DNA of 64,000 nucleotides from Brooklawnia cerclae (GCF_011758645.1 NZ_JAAMOZ010000001.1:620001-684000), one strand, 5' to 3'; shown: positions 33,732 to 42,190, numbered from the stretch's first letter. Translations and numbers: made by a program. Notes: generated from the sequence alone by a model not told the origin.

Positions 33732-34287
33732 GGACGCGGGGGAAGCCACCGGCGACCGCGCCGGTGGCCACCGCGAACGTGAACCCCGCTTTCTCGAACA
33801 CACCCCTGGTGCCCACGAACGCCATGGTGAGATTCACCTTCTGGCCACCGTTGTCGACGGGGTAGCCCTCGACGGCGGGCGCGCCGTGTGCACGTGCGAA
33901 CTCGACCGCCCCGGTGAGCAGGGGATGCGATATGCCCCTGCCGCGGTATCCCGGGCGCACCCGCATGCACCAGACCGACCACACGTCGCGGTCGTCGACG
34001 TGGGGGATCAGCCGCGAGCGGGCGATGGGTAGCTCCGCCCTCGGAGCCACCGCGGCCCACCCGACGACGTCATCGCCGTCGTATGCCAGCACGCCCGGGG
34101 GAACGGGTTGCCGGGTGAGATCCTCGACGTAGTCGCGGCGGTCGCGTCCACGCAGCGAGTTGTTCGTCCGGGAGTCGATACGGTGGCTGAGGCACCAGCA
34201 GACCGTCGCGTCCGGTCGCTTGGGGCCGAGCATCGTCTCGACGTCGGGAAACCGGTCGTGGTCGGCCGGCCGCACCTCGATCGCCAT
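33712..34287 (-). CDS. GNAT family N-acetyltransferase
   Basis: A 191-residue acetyltransferase-like protein. The acetyl-CoA loop VRPGYRGRGISHPLL follows the strand VWSVWCM, and YPVDNGG and GVFEKAGF complete the fold. The family includes predicted acetyltransferases with an N-terminal CWCLSHR motif; the substrate is unknown. GAGGGAG lies 6 bases before ATG 34287. It is probably followed by no gene on its strand, since it converges with modC. Confidence 0.85.
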   Translation of the reverse strand: MAIEVRPADHDRFPDVETMLGPKRPDATVCWCLSHRIDSRTNNSLRGRDRRDYVEDLTRQPVPPGVLAYDGDDVVGWAAVAPRAELPIARSRLIPHVDDRDVWSVWCMRVRPGYRGRGISHPLLTGAVEFARAHGAPAVEGYPVDNGGQKVNLTMAFVGTRGVFEKAGFTFAVATGAVAGGFPRVLMRRML

Positions 34288-34312
34288 CGATGTCTCCCTC
34301 GTCGGGGCGGTC

Positions 34313-34576
34313 CTACTTGTCGGAGCCCTTGTCCTTGCCGGGCTTCATCGACTCCCAGATCTCCTTGCAGGTCGGGCAGACCGGGTACTTGTCGGGGTTG
34401 CGGTGCGGCACCCACACCTTGCCGCACAGGGCGACGACCGGGGTGCCCATCACGAGGGCCTCGGTGAGCTTGGCCTTCGGCACGTAGTGGCTGAAGCGCT
34501 CCTCGTCACCTTCCTCGTAGCGCTCTTCCGTGCGCTCGCGAGTGATCGTCTGCGAACCAGGGGCCAACTGCGTCAT
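34313..34576 (-). CDS. DUF3039 zinc-ribbon protein
   Basis: An 87-residue actinobacterial protein of unknown function. ALCGKVWVPHRNPDKYPVCPTCKEIWE carries CxxxW and CPxC motifs expected to bind one zinc; the C-terminus is Lys-rich. ATG 34576 is chosen over an upstream GTG since the family begins there; CACACT lies 6 bases before it, a weak leaderless-type -10 box. It ends 25 bases before the GNAT start, so the two could be one unit. Confidence 0.88.
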   Translation of the reverse strand: MTQLAPGSQTITRERTEERYEEGDEERFSHYVPKAKLTEALVMGTPVVALCGKVWVPHRNPDKYPVCPTCKEIWESMKPGKDKGSDK

Positions 34577-34604
34577 GCACCAAGTGTGACACGCCCACAT
34601 GGCT

Positions 34605-34645
34605 TGGTGGCAGAGGCTTCGCTCTGGGCGATGCCCCCGCCACCA
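34605..34645 (-). terminator. Stem-loop downstream of the aldo/keto reductase
   Basis: TGGTGGC (34605-34611) pairs with GCCACCA (34639-34645), with an inner AGAG / CTCT stem. It lies in the 81-base gap after the reductase stop. There is no T-run. Confidence 0.35.
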
Positions 34646-34657
34646 CACCGTCCACGG

Positions 34658-35635
34658 TCAGCGGTTGTACGCGGGCATCGAACCCTTGAGCGGATCGGTC
34701 GCGGCACTCACTGCCCGGACGAGATCGTCGGGTAGCGGACCTTTCCCGATGGAGGCGATGTTGGACATCACGTGTTCCACCTTGTCGCCTCCGAGGAGGA
34801 GGGAACCGACACCTGGCTGGGAAACGAGCCAGCGCAGTCCGAGCTCCGGCAGCGGTGTTCCCGCCTCGTCCGCGATGGCGGCGATGCGGTCGACAGAGCC
34901 GAGCACTTCGGGAGTCCAGTACCGCTTCCGATACATGTCGGCCAGGACCGAACCGGAGAAGCGGGTCGGTGCGCCGGAGCTGGACGGGGGCGCGACCAAC
35001 AGGCCTCCGGCCAGCGGGTTGTAGCACATGGTGACGATGTCGTGGGCCGAGGCGAACTCGAGCCATTCGTCCTCGAGCCGCCGAGCGACGAGGTTGTAGA
35101 CGTTCTGACCGATGATCGGGCGTGGGGCTCCGAACTCGCGCGCCAGATATTCGATGTCGGCCACCTGCCAGGCGGCGAAGTTGGAGACGCCGAGTGCTTT
35201 GAACTTCCCCTCCCGGTGCAGTTGGGCGATCGTCTCCATCGTCCTGGTCAGCGGTGTCCGGCGGTCGGGCTGGTGCAGGTAGTAGATGTCGACGTAGTCG
35301 ACTCCGAGCCTGCGTAGCGATCCGTCCAGGCAGGCGCGTATCGACTCCGGGGCGAGCGGGGGCCTGCCCTGATCGTCCGGGTGCGGCATGCCGACCTTGG
35401 TGGCCAGGACGATCTCGGAGCGGTGTGCGGACACCAGCGGGGCGATGATCTCCTCGGTGGTTCCTTTGGCGTAGCCGTTTGCGCAATCCACGCCGGTCAC
35501 GCCGGCCTCCAGTGCGGCTTCGAAGATCTGTGCGGCCGTGGTGGCATCGGCCGTGTCGCCGAAGGACATCGTGCCCAGCACCAGCCGTGACAGGGGGACA
35601 TCGACGTCGGCGATGACGATCGGTTCATTCAGCAT
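34658..35635 (-). CDS. Aldo/keto reductase
   Basis: A 325-residue NADPH-dependent (beta/alpha)8 barrel enzyme. The catalytic set is visible: Asp in GVTGVDCANGYA, the usual catalytic Tyr within NGYAKG, Lys in IVLATKVG and His in VDIYYLHQPD; GVSNFAAWQ is the family signature. ATG 35635 has AGGAGG 9 bases upstream. It is divergent from the DUF1537 kinase, and the space between holds phased TGCGCA-type motifs, so it is probably part of the same acid-sugar pathway, converting a sugar or its aldehyde. Confidence 0.92.
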   Translation of the reverse strand: MLNEPIVIADVDVPLSRLVLGTMSFGDTADATTAAQIFEAALEAGVTGVDCANGYAKGTTEEIIAPLVSAHRSEIVLATKVGMPHPDDQGRPPLAPESIRACLDGSLRRLGVDYVDIYYLHQPDRRTPLTRTMETIAQLHREGKFKALGVSNFAAWQVADIEYLAREFGAPRPIIGQNVYNLVARRLEDEWLEFASAHDIVTMCYNPLAGGLLVAPPSSSGAPTRFSGSVLADMYRKRYWTPEVLGSVDRIAAIADEAGTPLPELGLRWLVSQPGVGSLLLGGDKVEHVMSNIASIGKGPLPDDLVRAVSAATDPLKGSMPAYNR

Positions 35636-35671
35636 TGTGTTCTTCCTCCTTGCCCACATGGTTCCAGACAT

Positions 35672-35707
35672 GCGCATTGTGCGCAACAATTGGCATGAAT
35701 TGCGCGA
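35672..35707. promoter_or_regulatory. Candidate DeoR operator, phased TGCGCA motifs
   Basis: TGCGCA (35672), TGCGCA (35681), TGGCAT (35692) and TGCGCG (35702) start at intervals of 9, 11 and 10 bases. They lie between the divergent aldo/keto reductase and kinase genes. A similar array precedes the Nramp-like gene. Assignment to the DeoR protein at 37953 is inferred. Confidence 0.5.
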
Positions 35708-35766
35708 ATCTGGCATAGTTGAGGCAGTGGTCGCGCTGTTGGGATCGCGCCGACAGGGGGTGGAGC

Positions 35767-36912
35767 ATGAGCGTCGGACACAGGGATGTGGTGGTCATCG
35801 CGGACGACTTGTCCGGTGCCTGCGAGGCTGCAGCGGCGCTCGGGGGCTTGCCGGTCCATGTGGACGCAGGCATGGGCGGTCGCGCGCCGAGCCGGGCTGT
35901 GAGTCTCGGATCTCGCGAACTGCCTGCCGGTGTGCATCTCGCGAGGTTACGAGCCGAGCTCGATCGTGTCGACGACGAGGCGATCGTCTTCGTCAAGACC
36001 GACTCGATCCTTCGTGGCCCGCTGGTGCCGACACTGTCGCTGCTCGTCGGGACGGGGCGACCGGTCCTCTACTCACCTTCGCTGCCAGAACAGGGGCGCC
36101 GGATCGTCTCCGGGGTGCTCCAGGTGGACGGCATCCCGCTCCACGAGACCGGTCTGTGGGCTCGTGAACGCGACAAGGTGCCGCGTTCCGTCGACGATCT
36201 CCTCGCGCAGGTTCCGCATCGGATCGTCGACGGCCCGCTCCGCCAGGACGCGCTGGTGCCCGGCATGGTGACGGTGTGCGAACTGACCGACAACGAGCGT
36301 CCCGAAGACGCGGCTGCCATGGCCGTGGAGCGCGGTGCGATCCTGGTCGGCGCCTCAGCATTGTGCCGGGCTTTGGTGCCTTTTCGGCGTCCTTACCAGA
36401 AGCCGCTCGTCGCGGTCGGAGGTCCACCGGGGGTGACCGTGGTCGTCGGCAGTGCGGCGCTGTCCGCTCGTAGGCAGGTGAGTCGGCTCGCGGACGATCG
36501 GCGAGCCGGGTTGTACGTCCTCGGGTTCGGAGACGCGGAGCCGCCGAAGCGCCCGGTCGGGACGGGGATCGTGGTCGTGACGCTGGACGCGGGCGACCCT
36601 GTTGCCGGTCGCGAGCTTGACCCGCGCATCGGCACCACGCTGCTGGAGCAGTTGTGCCGGTGGTTGGGTGACGACGCCTCCGATCTGGTGATCATCGGAG
36701 GCGAGACGGCCGCGGCGGTCCTGGCGAGTCTGCGTGTGCGACGGCTCGACGTCATTCGCGAGATCGAGCCGGGAGCGGTCCTGAGCGTTGCCGGCGAACG
36801 GTTGGTCGTCACTCGTCCCGGCTCTTTCGGAGGCGATGCCTCGCTTGTTCATCTGGTCGATGCCCTGGATTCGGCCAGGTCCTCGGTAGCGAAAGGAAAC
36901 AACCATGTCTGA
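35767..36912 (+). CDS. Four-carbon acid sugar kinase (DUF1537)
   Basis: DUF1537 kinases phosphorylate threonate, erythronate or related acid sugars at carbon 4. The 381-residue protein has the N-terminal substrate domain start VVVIADDLSGACEAA, the KTDSILRG motif, and the C-terminal ATP-binding end with VIIGGETAAAVL and VTRPGSFGGDASL. The next gene, pdxA2, overlaps by 8 bases and would oxidise the phosphorylated product. The pairing of DUF1537 with PdxA2 is the known D-threonate/D-erythronate route. ATG 35767 follows a GGGGGTGGAGC site. Confidence 0.92.
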   Translation: MSVGHRDVVVIADDLSGACEAAAALGGLPVHVDAGMGGRAPSRAVSLGSRELPAGVHLARLRAELDRVDDEAIVFVKTDSILRGPLVPTLSLLVGTGRPVLYSPSLPEQGRRIVSGVLQVDGIPLHETGLWARERDKVPRSVDDLLAQVPHRIVDGPLRQDALVPGMVTVCELTDNERPEDAAAMAVERGAILVGASALCRALVPFRRPYQKPLVAVGGPPGVTVVVGSAALSARRQVSRLADDRRAGLYVLGFGDAEPPKRPVGTGIVVVTLDAGDPVAGRELDPRIGTTLLEQLCRWLGDDASDLVIIGGETAAAVLASLRVRRLDVIREIEPGAVLSVAGERLVVTRPGSFGGDASLVHLVDALDSARSSVAKGNNHV

Positions 36913-37912
36913 TGAATTGCCAGCGCTCCCTGTCGTCGCCGTGACGATGGGGGACGGGGCCGGCGTGGGCCCCGAGGTCGTCGTCGCCGCCGTGACGCGG
37001 CCGGAGGTCCTCGGGATGTGCGTGCCCGTGGTCATCGGCGACGCCGGACGCCTGGAGAAGGCTGCCGGGATCATGGGGGTCGACGCGACGATCCAGCGGG
37101 TCGAGCGTGTCAGCGAGGCCGTCAACGCTCCTGGGCGCATCAATGTGATCGACCTCGGGCTGCTGCCCGGTGATCTGCCCTGGGGCCAGCTCAGTGCTGT
37201 CGCCGGGGACGCGGCGTTCCAGTACGTCCGGGTGGCCGCCGATCTCGCGGTCAAGGGAGAGGTGGACGCGATCTGCACCGCGCCGCTCAACAAAGAGGCA
37301 CTCCACATGGGTGGGCATCCGTATCCCGGGCATACGGAGATGCTCGCCGACCTCACGGGTACCCCCGAGGTGTCGATGATGCTCACAACTTCCAAACTGC
37401 GCGTCATCCACGTGACCACACACATCGGTCTGGTGGATGCGGTGGCCAGGATCGAGCCGGGACTGGTCGAGCGCGTCATCCGCCGGGGGAACGAGGCGCT
37501 GGTCCGAGCGGGCATCGACCATCCTCATATCGGGGTGTGTGCCATCAATCCGCACGCGGGGGAGGGCGGGCTCTTCGGTCATGGGGAGGAGGAGTCGAAG
37601 ATCGTCCCGGCCATCGAGGTCGTGCGCGCCGCAGGGTTGGACGTCGACGGCCCGCTGCCTGCGGACACCGCGTTCTACCTCGCCGGGCGCGGCGACTACG
37701 ACCTCATCGTGGCCATGTATCACGACCAGGGGCATGCTCCCGTCAAGGTGCTGGGCATCGAGGACGGTGTGAACGTGACTGTCGGACTCCCGGTGATCCG
37801 TACCTCGGTGGACCACGGAACCGCTTTCGACATCGCGGGAAAGGGCGTTGTCAGGTTCGAGAGCATGGTTGAGGCTCTTCGTCAGGCGGTGTCGCTCGCG
37901 CGTCGCCGGTGA
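36905..37912 (+). CDS. pdxA2: PdxA2-type 4-phosphoerythronate/threonate dehydrogenase
   Basis: A 335-residue member of the PdxA family. It oxidises and decarboxylates a 4-phospho acid sugar to dihydroxyacetone phosphate and CO2 in the characterised DUF1537 pathways. Motifs: VTMGDGAGVGPEV, CTAPLNKEALH, YPGHTEMLADLTGT, and the metal-binding His residues in HVTTHIGL and YHDQGHAPVK. It is co-transcribed with the kinase. A role in vitamin B6 synthesis is unlikely in this setting. Confidence 0.92.
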   Translation: MSDELPALPVVAVTMGDGAGVGPEVVVAAVTRPEVLGMCVPVVIGDAGRLEKAAGIMGVDATIQRVERVSEAVNAPGRINVIDLGLLPGDLPWGQLSAVAGDAAFQYVRVAADLAVKGEVDAICTAPLNKEALHMGGHPYPGHTEMLADLTGTPEVSMMLTTSKLRVIHVTTHIGLVDAVARIEPGLVERVIRRGNEALVRAGIDHPHIGVCAINPHAGEGGLFGHGEEESKIVPAIEVVRAAGLDVDGPLPADTAFYLAGRGDYDLIVAMYHDQGHAPVKVLGIEDGVNVTVGLPVIRTSVDHGTAFDIAGKGVVRFESMVEALRQAVSLARRR

Positions 37913-37921
37913 GCCGCCCCG

Positions 37922-37927
37922 TAGATT
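37922..37927 (+). promoter_or_regulatory. -10 box upstream of the DeoR gene
   Basis: TAGATT, 25 bases before the DeoR ATG, which has its own GGAAGGAG site. This suggests an internal promoter giving the regulator a basal supply. Confidence 0.4.
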
Positions 37928-37952
37928 GGTCGGGGTTCGGAAGGAGCACACC

Positions 37953-38732
37953 ATGAGGGCCGCGCAACGCCGGGAAGAGATACTCCACCTCGCGAAGTCG
38001 GGTGGCCCTACGAGTGTGGACGATCTGGCGGTGTTCTTCGACGTGACGGCGTCCACGATTCGTCGCGACCTGGCCAGGCTCAGTGCTGAGGGACAGTTGG
38101 CGAGGACGTACGGCGGGGCGATGGCCGTGCATCCGCGGGAACAGCCTCTGGATGAGCGCGCCCAGGAGTCCCATGCAGCGAAGGTCGCCATCGGGAAGTG
38201 GGCTGCCACCGCCGTGCAGGAGGAGGACAGCGTCTTGCTGGACGCGGGCACGACGACCGCTGAACTCGCCCGCGCCCTCAGGAGTCATCGGCGGCTGACC
38301 GTGGCCACGACCGGTCTGACGCCGCTGGCGGCCATCTCGGGTGTCGAAGGCATCGAGGTGATCTGCCTCGGCGGTCAGTTGCGCGAAATGAGCCAGGGCT
38401 TCGTCGGGCCGCTCACCGAGGCGGCGCTCGAGACGATGACCTTCGACGTGGTCTTCCTGGGGGCCGACGGCGTCACGCCCGAGCGCGGGATCTGTGAGGC
38501 GAGCCTGGTGCAGACCCGACTCAAGGAACTGATGTGGAGGAGCAGCACGCGAACGTATGTGCTTGCCGACTCAGGAAAGCTCGGCCAGGAGCCGTTCCAC
38601 GCATGGGTACGGATGCCTCGTCGGTGGACGCTCGTCACCGACGACGGGGCTTCTGATGCGCAGGTGGGAGCATTCGCCCGGCGAGGCGTCGAGGTCGTCG
38701 TGGTTGGCCCCGCCGGTGATCAGGTGAACTGA
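37953..38732 (+). CDS. DeoR-family transcriptional regulator
   Basis: A 259-residue repressor. The N-terminal helix-turn-helix (RREEILHLAKSGG, VDDLAVFFDVTASTIRRDLARLSAEGQLARTYGGA) is followed by the DeoR sensor domain with DAGTTTAELARALR, the phosphosugar-binding segment, and FLGADGVTPERGI. The inducer is probably a phosphorylated intermediate of the pathway. AAGGAG lies 6-7 bases before ATG 37953. It sits in the middle of the cluster it is presumed to control. Confidence 0.93.
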   Translation: MRAAQRREEILHLAKSGGPTSVDDLAVFFDVTASTIRRDLARLSAEGQLARTYGGAMAVHPREQPLDERAQESHAAKVAIGKWAATAVQEEDSVLLDAGTTTAELARALRSHRRLTVATTGLTPLAAISGVEGIEVICLGGQLREMSQGFVGPLTEAALETMTFDVVFLGADGVTPERGICEASLVQTRLKELMWRSSTRTYVLADSGKLGQEPFHAWVRMPRRWTLVTDDGASDAQVGAFARRGVEVVVVGPAGDQVN

Positions 38733-38736
38733 AATA

Positions 38737-38753
38737 CTGCGCGCTGCGCGCAG
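38737..38753 (+). terminator. Short GC stem after the DeoR gene
   Basis: CTGCGCG and CGCGCAG pair perfectly around a CTG loop, 4 bases after the stop. Without a T-run it could be a weak terminator or another DeoR site. Confidence 0.4.
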
Positions 38754-38779
38754 CTGTGCCGCGTTGTCGGGCCAACTAT

Positions 38780-38815
38780 TGCGCAAATAATGCACATGGT
38801 GTGTAATGGTGCGTG
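38780..38815. promoter_or_regulatory. Candidate DeoR operator before the Nramp-like gene
   Basis: TGCGCA (38780), TGCACA (38791), TGTGTA (38800) and TGCGTG (38810) start at intervals of 11, 9 and 10 bases, mirroring the array at 35672-35707. Confidence 0.5.
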
Positions 38816-38847
38816 CATCGCGCAAGGATGCCTGATGGAAGGACTCA

Positions 38848-40269
38848 ATGATGAGTACGACGACGGTCAGTCCCGTGTCCACACAACAGCCAACAGACTT
38901 GTACGCACTCGATCCGGCTGAGGCGAAGACCGCTCCGGTCACCATGAAGGAGCGCTGGCGTTTCCTCGGGCCCGGCATGATCATGTCTGCCGCCGTCATC
39001 GGGTCGGGGGAACTGATCACGACCACGACCATGGGCGCCCGGGTGGGCTTCGCCCTCCTGTGGCTCATCGTCGTGTCCACCCTGGTCAAGGTCTGGGTGC
39101 AGATGGAACTGGCCACCTACACCATTCTCAACGGCGTTCCGGCCATGCAGGCATACGCCCGGGTGCCCTTCAGAATCGGCAAGGCGAGTTGGATCAACGT
39201 GCTGTGGATCCTCATGGACTTCGCCAAGATGTTCCAGCGCGGCGGCATCATCGGCGGAACTGTCTCTGCGTTCTCGATCATGCTTCCGGTCGTCGGCGAG
39301 CCGCTCGGCCATAGTTCCCTGGTGTTCTGGACGATCGTTATCCTGGTGGTTACCGTCACCCTGAATGTCCTGAACAAGTACAAGCTGCTGGAGAACGTGG
39401 CCTTCTGGATGGTGGTTGTCTTCACCTTGACAACGGTCGGGCTGGCCGCCTCCCTGTCGGCGACGAAGTTCGCCTTCGGAATCGGCGATATCGCAGGCGG
39501 GTTCAGTTTCGACATCCCCGCGGGTGCCGTGGGAATCGCGGTCGCAGTCTTCGGCCTGACGGGCGTGGGCGCCGACGAGATGACCACGTACACCTATTGG
39601 TGCATGGAGAAGGGATATGCGCGGTGGACAGGCCCTGACGACGGCTCGGAGGAGCGCGCGAAGCGCGCGGAGGGCTGGATCAAGGTCATGCGGCTGGACA
39701 TCCTGGTGTCGTGGGTGATCTGCACGCTGTGCACCTTGTCCTTCTACACGATGGGTGCTGCGGTCCTGCATCCCCAGGGGCTCAACCCGAGCGGCAACGA
39801 CGTCATCCTCACTCTCTCCCACATGTACAGTGACGTGCTCGGACCGGCCGGCTACTACATCTTCCTCGTCGGCGCCATCGGTGTCCTGTGGTCGACGTTC
39901 ATCGCGTCGACCGCATCGGTCCCGCGGCTGTGGGCGAACAACCTGGCGACCTTCGGGGTGTTTCATTGGCACAATGTCGGATTCCGGGTGAAGCTGATCC
40001 GGATATTCACTATCGTCATGCCGATCATCTGGGCGTCGACCTATCTGGGCCTCAAGGCTCCGGTCGCCATGGTCATGGTCGGCGGCATCGGCGGCGCGGT
40101 GTTCCTCGCGGCGGTGGTCGTCGCGGTCTGGTACCTGCGTACGACGGGGGTGCCGAAGCGGTTCAAGTCGAACCGGTTCCTCAACGCCATGCTGATCATC
40201 AGTTCCACGGCAATCGCTGCCTTGTCGGTGATCTCGCTGCTCGAAGCTTTCGGGATCTCGGTGGCATGA
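38848..40269 (+). CDS. Nramp-fold transporter lacking metal motifs
   Basis: A 473-residue membrane protein with about 11 hydrophobic segments and clear Nramp/LeuT-fold likeness (GPGMIMSAAVIGSGEL; FGLTGVGADEMTTYTYW). In metal-transporting Nramps the first helix carries DPGN and the sixth MPHN. Here these read GSGE (residues 52-55) and about ADEM, so the ligands are lost. With its position between an acid-sugar regulator and two catabolic enzymes, uptake of the acid sugar is the likely role (inference). ATG 38848 or the next ATG follows GGAAGGA. The stop overlaps the dehydrogenase start. Confidence 0.8.
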   Translation: MMSTTTVSPVSTQQPTDLYALDPAEAKTAPVTMKERWRFLGPGMIMSAAVIGSGELITTTTMGARVGFALLWLIVVSTLVKVWVQMELATYTILNGVPAMQAYARVPFRIGKASWINVLWILMDFAKMFQRGGIIGGTVSAFSIMLPVVGEPLGHSSLVFWTIVILVVTVTLNVLNKYKLLENVAFWMVVVFTLTTVGLAASLSATKFAFGIGDIAGGFSFDIPAGAVGIAVAVFGLTGVGADEMTTYTYWCMEKGYARWTGPDDGSEERAKRAEGWIKVMRLDILVSWVICTLCTLSFYTMGAAVLHPQGLNPSGNDVILTLSHMYSDVLGPAGYYIFLVGAIGVLWSTFIASTASVPRLWANNLATFGVFHWHNVGFRVKLIRIFTIVMPIIWASTYLGLKAPVAMVMVGGIGGAVFLAAVVVAVWYLRTTGVPKRFKSNRFLNAMLIISSTAIAALSVISLLEAFGISVA

Positions 40270-41231
40270 CGATGTACGAGGTGCTAATCCTTTCACCGAG
40301 TTTCAGCCAATGGTCCGATCGTCCGCTGCGGACTCTCAGAGAAGCGGGGGTCAGCGTGCGATACCCCGAAGCGTCCTCACCGCTCTCGTCGCGGCAGGTG
40401 CGCGAGGAACTCGGGGGCGCGGACGCCGTCATCGTCGCTCTGGATGAGTTGGACGCCGCCGCCATCTCCGCAGGACGGAATCTGAAGGTCATCGCCAAGC
40501 ACGGGGTCGGAGTCGACAACATCGATGTCGGCAGAGCGGCGCTGGGCGGGATCACGGTCGTGAACGCCCCGGGCATGAACAGCACGGCTGTGGCGGACCT
40601 CGTCATGGGTCTCCTGCTCGCCCTTCAACGGAAGATCGTCGACGCCCACAACTCCTTGCTGGAGGGCCGATGGGAGAGATTCCATGGCCCGGAACTGGTC
40701 GACCGGACGATGGCGATCCTGGGATTCGGCCGCATAGGCCATGAGGTGGCGAAACGAGCCCACGGGTTCGGTATGAGGGTGATCGCCTACGATCCGTTTC
40801 TTGCACCGGCGGAGTTCGAGCGTGCAGGCGTCGAGCGCTGTGAGGAAATCGATGCCGCTCTCGCCGAGGCGGATGTGGTCACGCTTCACCTGCCCAGTAC
40901 GGGCACCGGCCCCTTGCTCGGCGGCGAGGCCATCGGGAGGATGAAACCCGGGGCGGTGCTCGTGAATGCCGCCAGGGGTGATCTGGTCGACGAGGACGCG
41001 GTTGTGGCCGCGTTGCGCGACGGCGCACTCGCCGGATACGCGGCGGACGCTTTCGCCGTCGAACCCCCAGTGGGTCGCCCGCTGCTGACGGCGCCCAATG
41101 TCGTGTTCACGCCGCACATAGGTGCGTTCACCGACCACGCGAACGAACTCATGGGCATGTCCGTGGTCGAGGACATCCTGGCTGTCTTGTCGGGACGGGC
41201 GCCCCGGCATCCGGTGATCATCAAGGACTGA
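40266..41231 (+). CDS. D-isomer 2-hydroxyacid dehydrogenase
   Basis: A 321-residue NAD-dependent enzyme. The dinucleotide loop is MAILGFGRIGHEVAKR; the catalytic Arg lies in NAARGDLVDEDA, the Glu in FAVEPP and the His in FTPHIGAFT. IAKHGVGVDNIDV is the usual N-terminal signature of the phosphoglycerate dehydrogenase-like branch. ATG 40266 overlaps the transporter by ATGA. It would oxidise or reduce a 2-hydroxy (or 2-keto) acid that arises from the imported acid sugar. Confidence 0.92.
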   Translation: MTMYEVLILSPSFSQWSDRPLRTLREAGVSVRYPEASSPLSSRQVREELGGADAVIVALDELDAAAISAGRNLKVIAKHGVGVDNIDVGRAALGGITVVNAPGMNSTAVADLVMGLLLALQRKIVDAHNSLLEGRWERFHGPELVDRTMAILGFGRIGHEVAKRAHGFGMRVIAYDPFLAPAEFERAGVERCEEIDAALAEADVVTLHLPSTGTGPLLGGEAIGRMKPGAVLVNAARGDLVDEDAVVAALRDGALAGYAADAFAVEPPVGRPLLTAPNVVFTPHIGAFTDHANELMGMSVVEDILAVLSGRAPRHPVIIKD

Positions 41232-41244
41232 GGAGGAACTGTAC

Positions 41245-42144
41245 ATGGAGGCCAGCGGGATCCGGGGCATCATTCCGGCGATGGTAACGCCTTTCAATGA
41301 GGACGAGTCGATCAACGAAACTGAACTGCGAGCGCATGCGCGACGAATGGTCGCGGCCGGGGCACACGGTGTGTTCGCAGGTGGCACGAACGGCGAGTTC
41401 TATGCGATGACCGATCAGGAACGAACGCGCGTGCTGGAGATCGTCATCGATGAGGTCGGCGAAGCCGTTCCGGTCTATGCGGGTACCGGAGGCGTCACGA
41501 CGTCGCAGGCGATCTCGCTGTCGAAGGGTGCGCAAGCCGCAGGAGCATCGGCGATATCGGTCATCACCCCGTACTTCGCTGCTGCTTCCCAACAGGAACT
41601 CATCAGGCATTTCACAGCTGTGGCCGATGCCGTGACGCTCCCGGTCATCTGCTACAACATCCCCGCTCGCACAGGTAATGTCATCGCCCCTGCCACGCTG
41701 GAGAAGCTGGCCGAGGTGCCGAACATCGTGGGGGTCAAGGACTCGTCCGGGAACTTCGACAACCTGCTGCAGTATCTGGCCTGCGTCGCGGGCCGCGACT
41801 TCGCAGTCCTGTGCGGAAGCGACTCGCTGATCCTGTGGGCTCTGTTGGCCGGTGCGGCTGGTTCCATCACGGGGGTGGCGAACGTCTACCCCGAGACGAT
41901 GGTGGGGATCTACGAGGCTTGGAGGAGCGGGGACATCGCTCATGCCAAGCAGTTGCAGGACTCCATCCGCGCGTTCCGGAGTGTCTTTCGACACGGTAAT
42001 CCCAACACTGTCGTGAAGCTCGCGACGAACCTTCTCGGGCGCCCGGTGGGGCTCTGCCGCGCACCCTTCAACTCCTTGTCCGAGACCGGGCTGGAGGAAC
42101 TGCGCAGCGTGCTCGCGGAGGGTGCCGTCAACGGTATGAAGTAG
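41245..42144 (+). CDS. Dihydrodipicolinate synthase-family aldolase
   Basis: A 299-residue class I aldolase/synthase of the DapA/NanA fold. The Schiff-base Lys is in IVGVKDSSGN, the Tyr in ICYNIPARTG, and GTNGEFYAM replaces the GTTGE of true DapA. Members of this family in sugar operons cleave or dehydrate 2-keto-3-deoxy acids to pyruvate and an aldehyde. AGGAGGA lies 6-9 bases before ATG 41245. It ends the seven-gene cluster. Lysine synthesis is unlikely as its job. Confidence 0.9.
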   Translation: MEASGIRGIIPAMVTPFNEDESINETELRAHARRMVAAGAHGVFAGGTNGEFYAMTDQERTRVLEIVIDEVGEAVPVYAGTGGVTTSQAISLSKGAQAAGASAISVITPYFAAASQQELIRHFTAVADAVTLPVICYNIPARTGNVIAPATLEKLAEVPNIVGVKDSSGNFDNLLQYLACVAGRDFAVLCGSDSLILWALLAGAAGSITGVANVYPETMVGIYEAWRSGDIAHAKQLQDSIRAFRSVFRHGNPNTVVKLATNLLGRPVGLCRAPFNSLSETGLEELRSVLAEGAVNGMK

Positions 42145-42190
42145 GACGTGCGCCCCGGGCCCGGCTTGACTGCCGTGCCAGACTGGTTCG

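Noticed and set aside
36905-37912. Vitamin B6 synthesis role for the PdxA-like gene
   Set aside because: It overlaps a DUF1537 kinase and sits in a catabolic cluster, which defines the PdxA2 role.
41245-42144. Lysine-pathway dapA
   Set aside because: The GTTGE motif is GTNGE and the gene belongs to the acid-sugar operon.
42166-42184. TTGACT as -35 box of the MFS gene
   Set aside because: Only 7 bases separate it from CAGACT, far too short for a promoter spacer.
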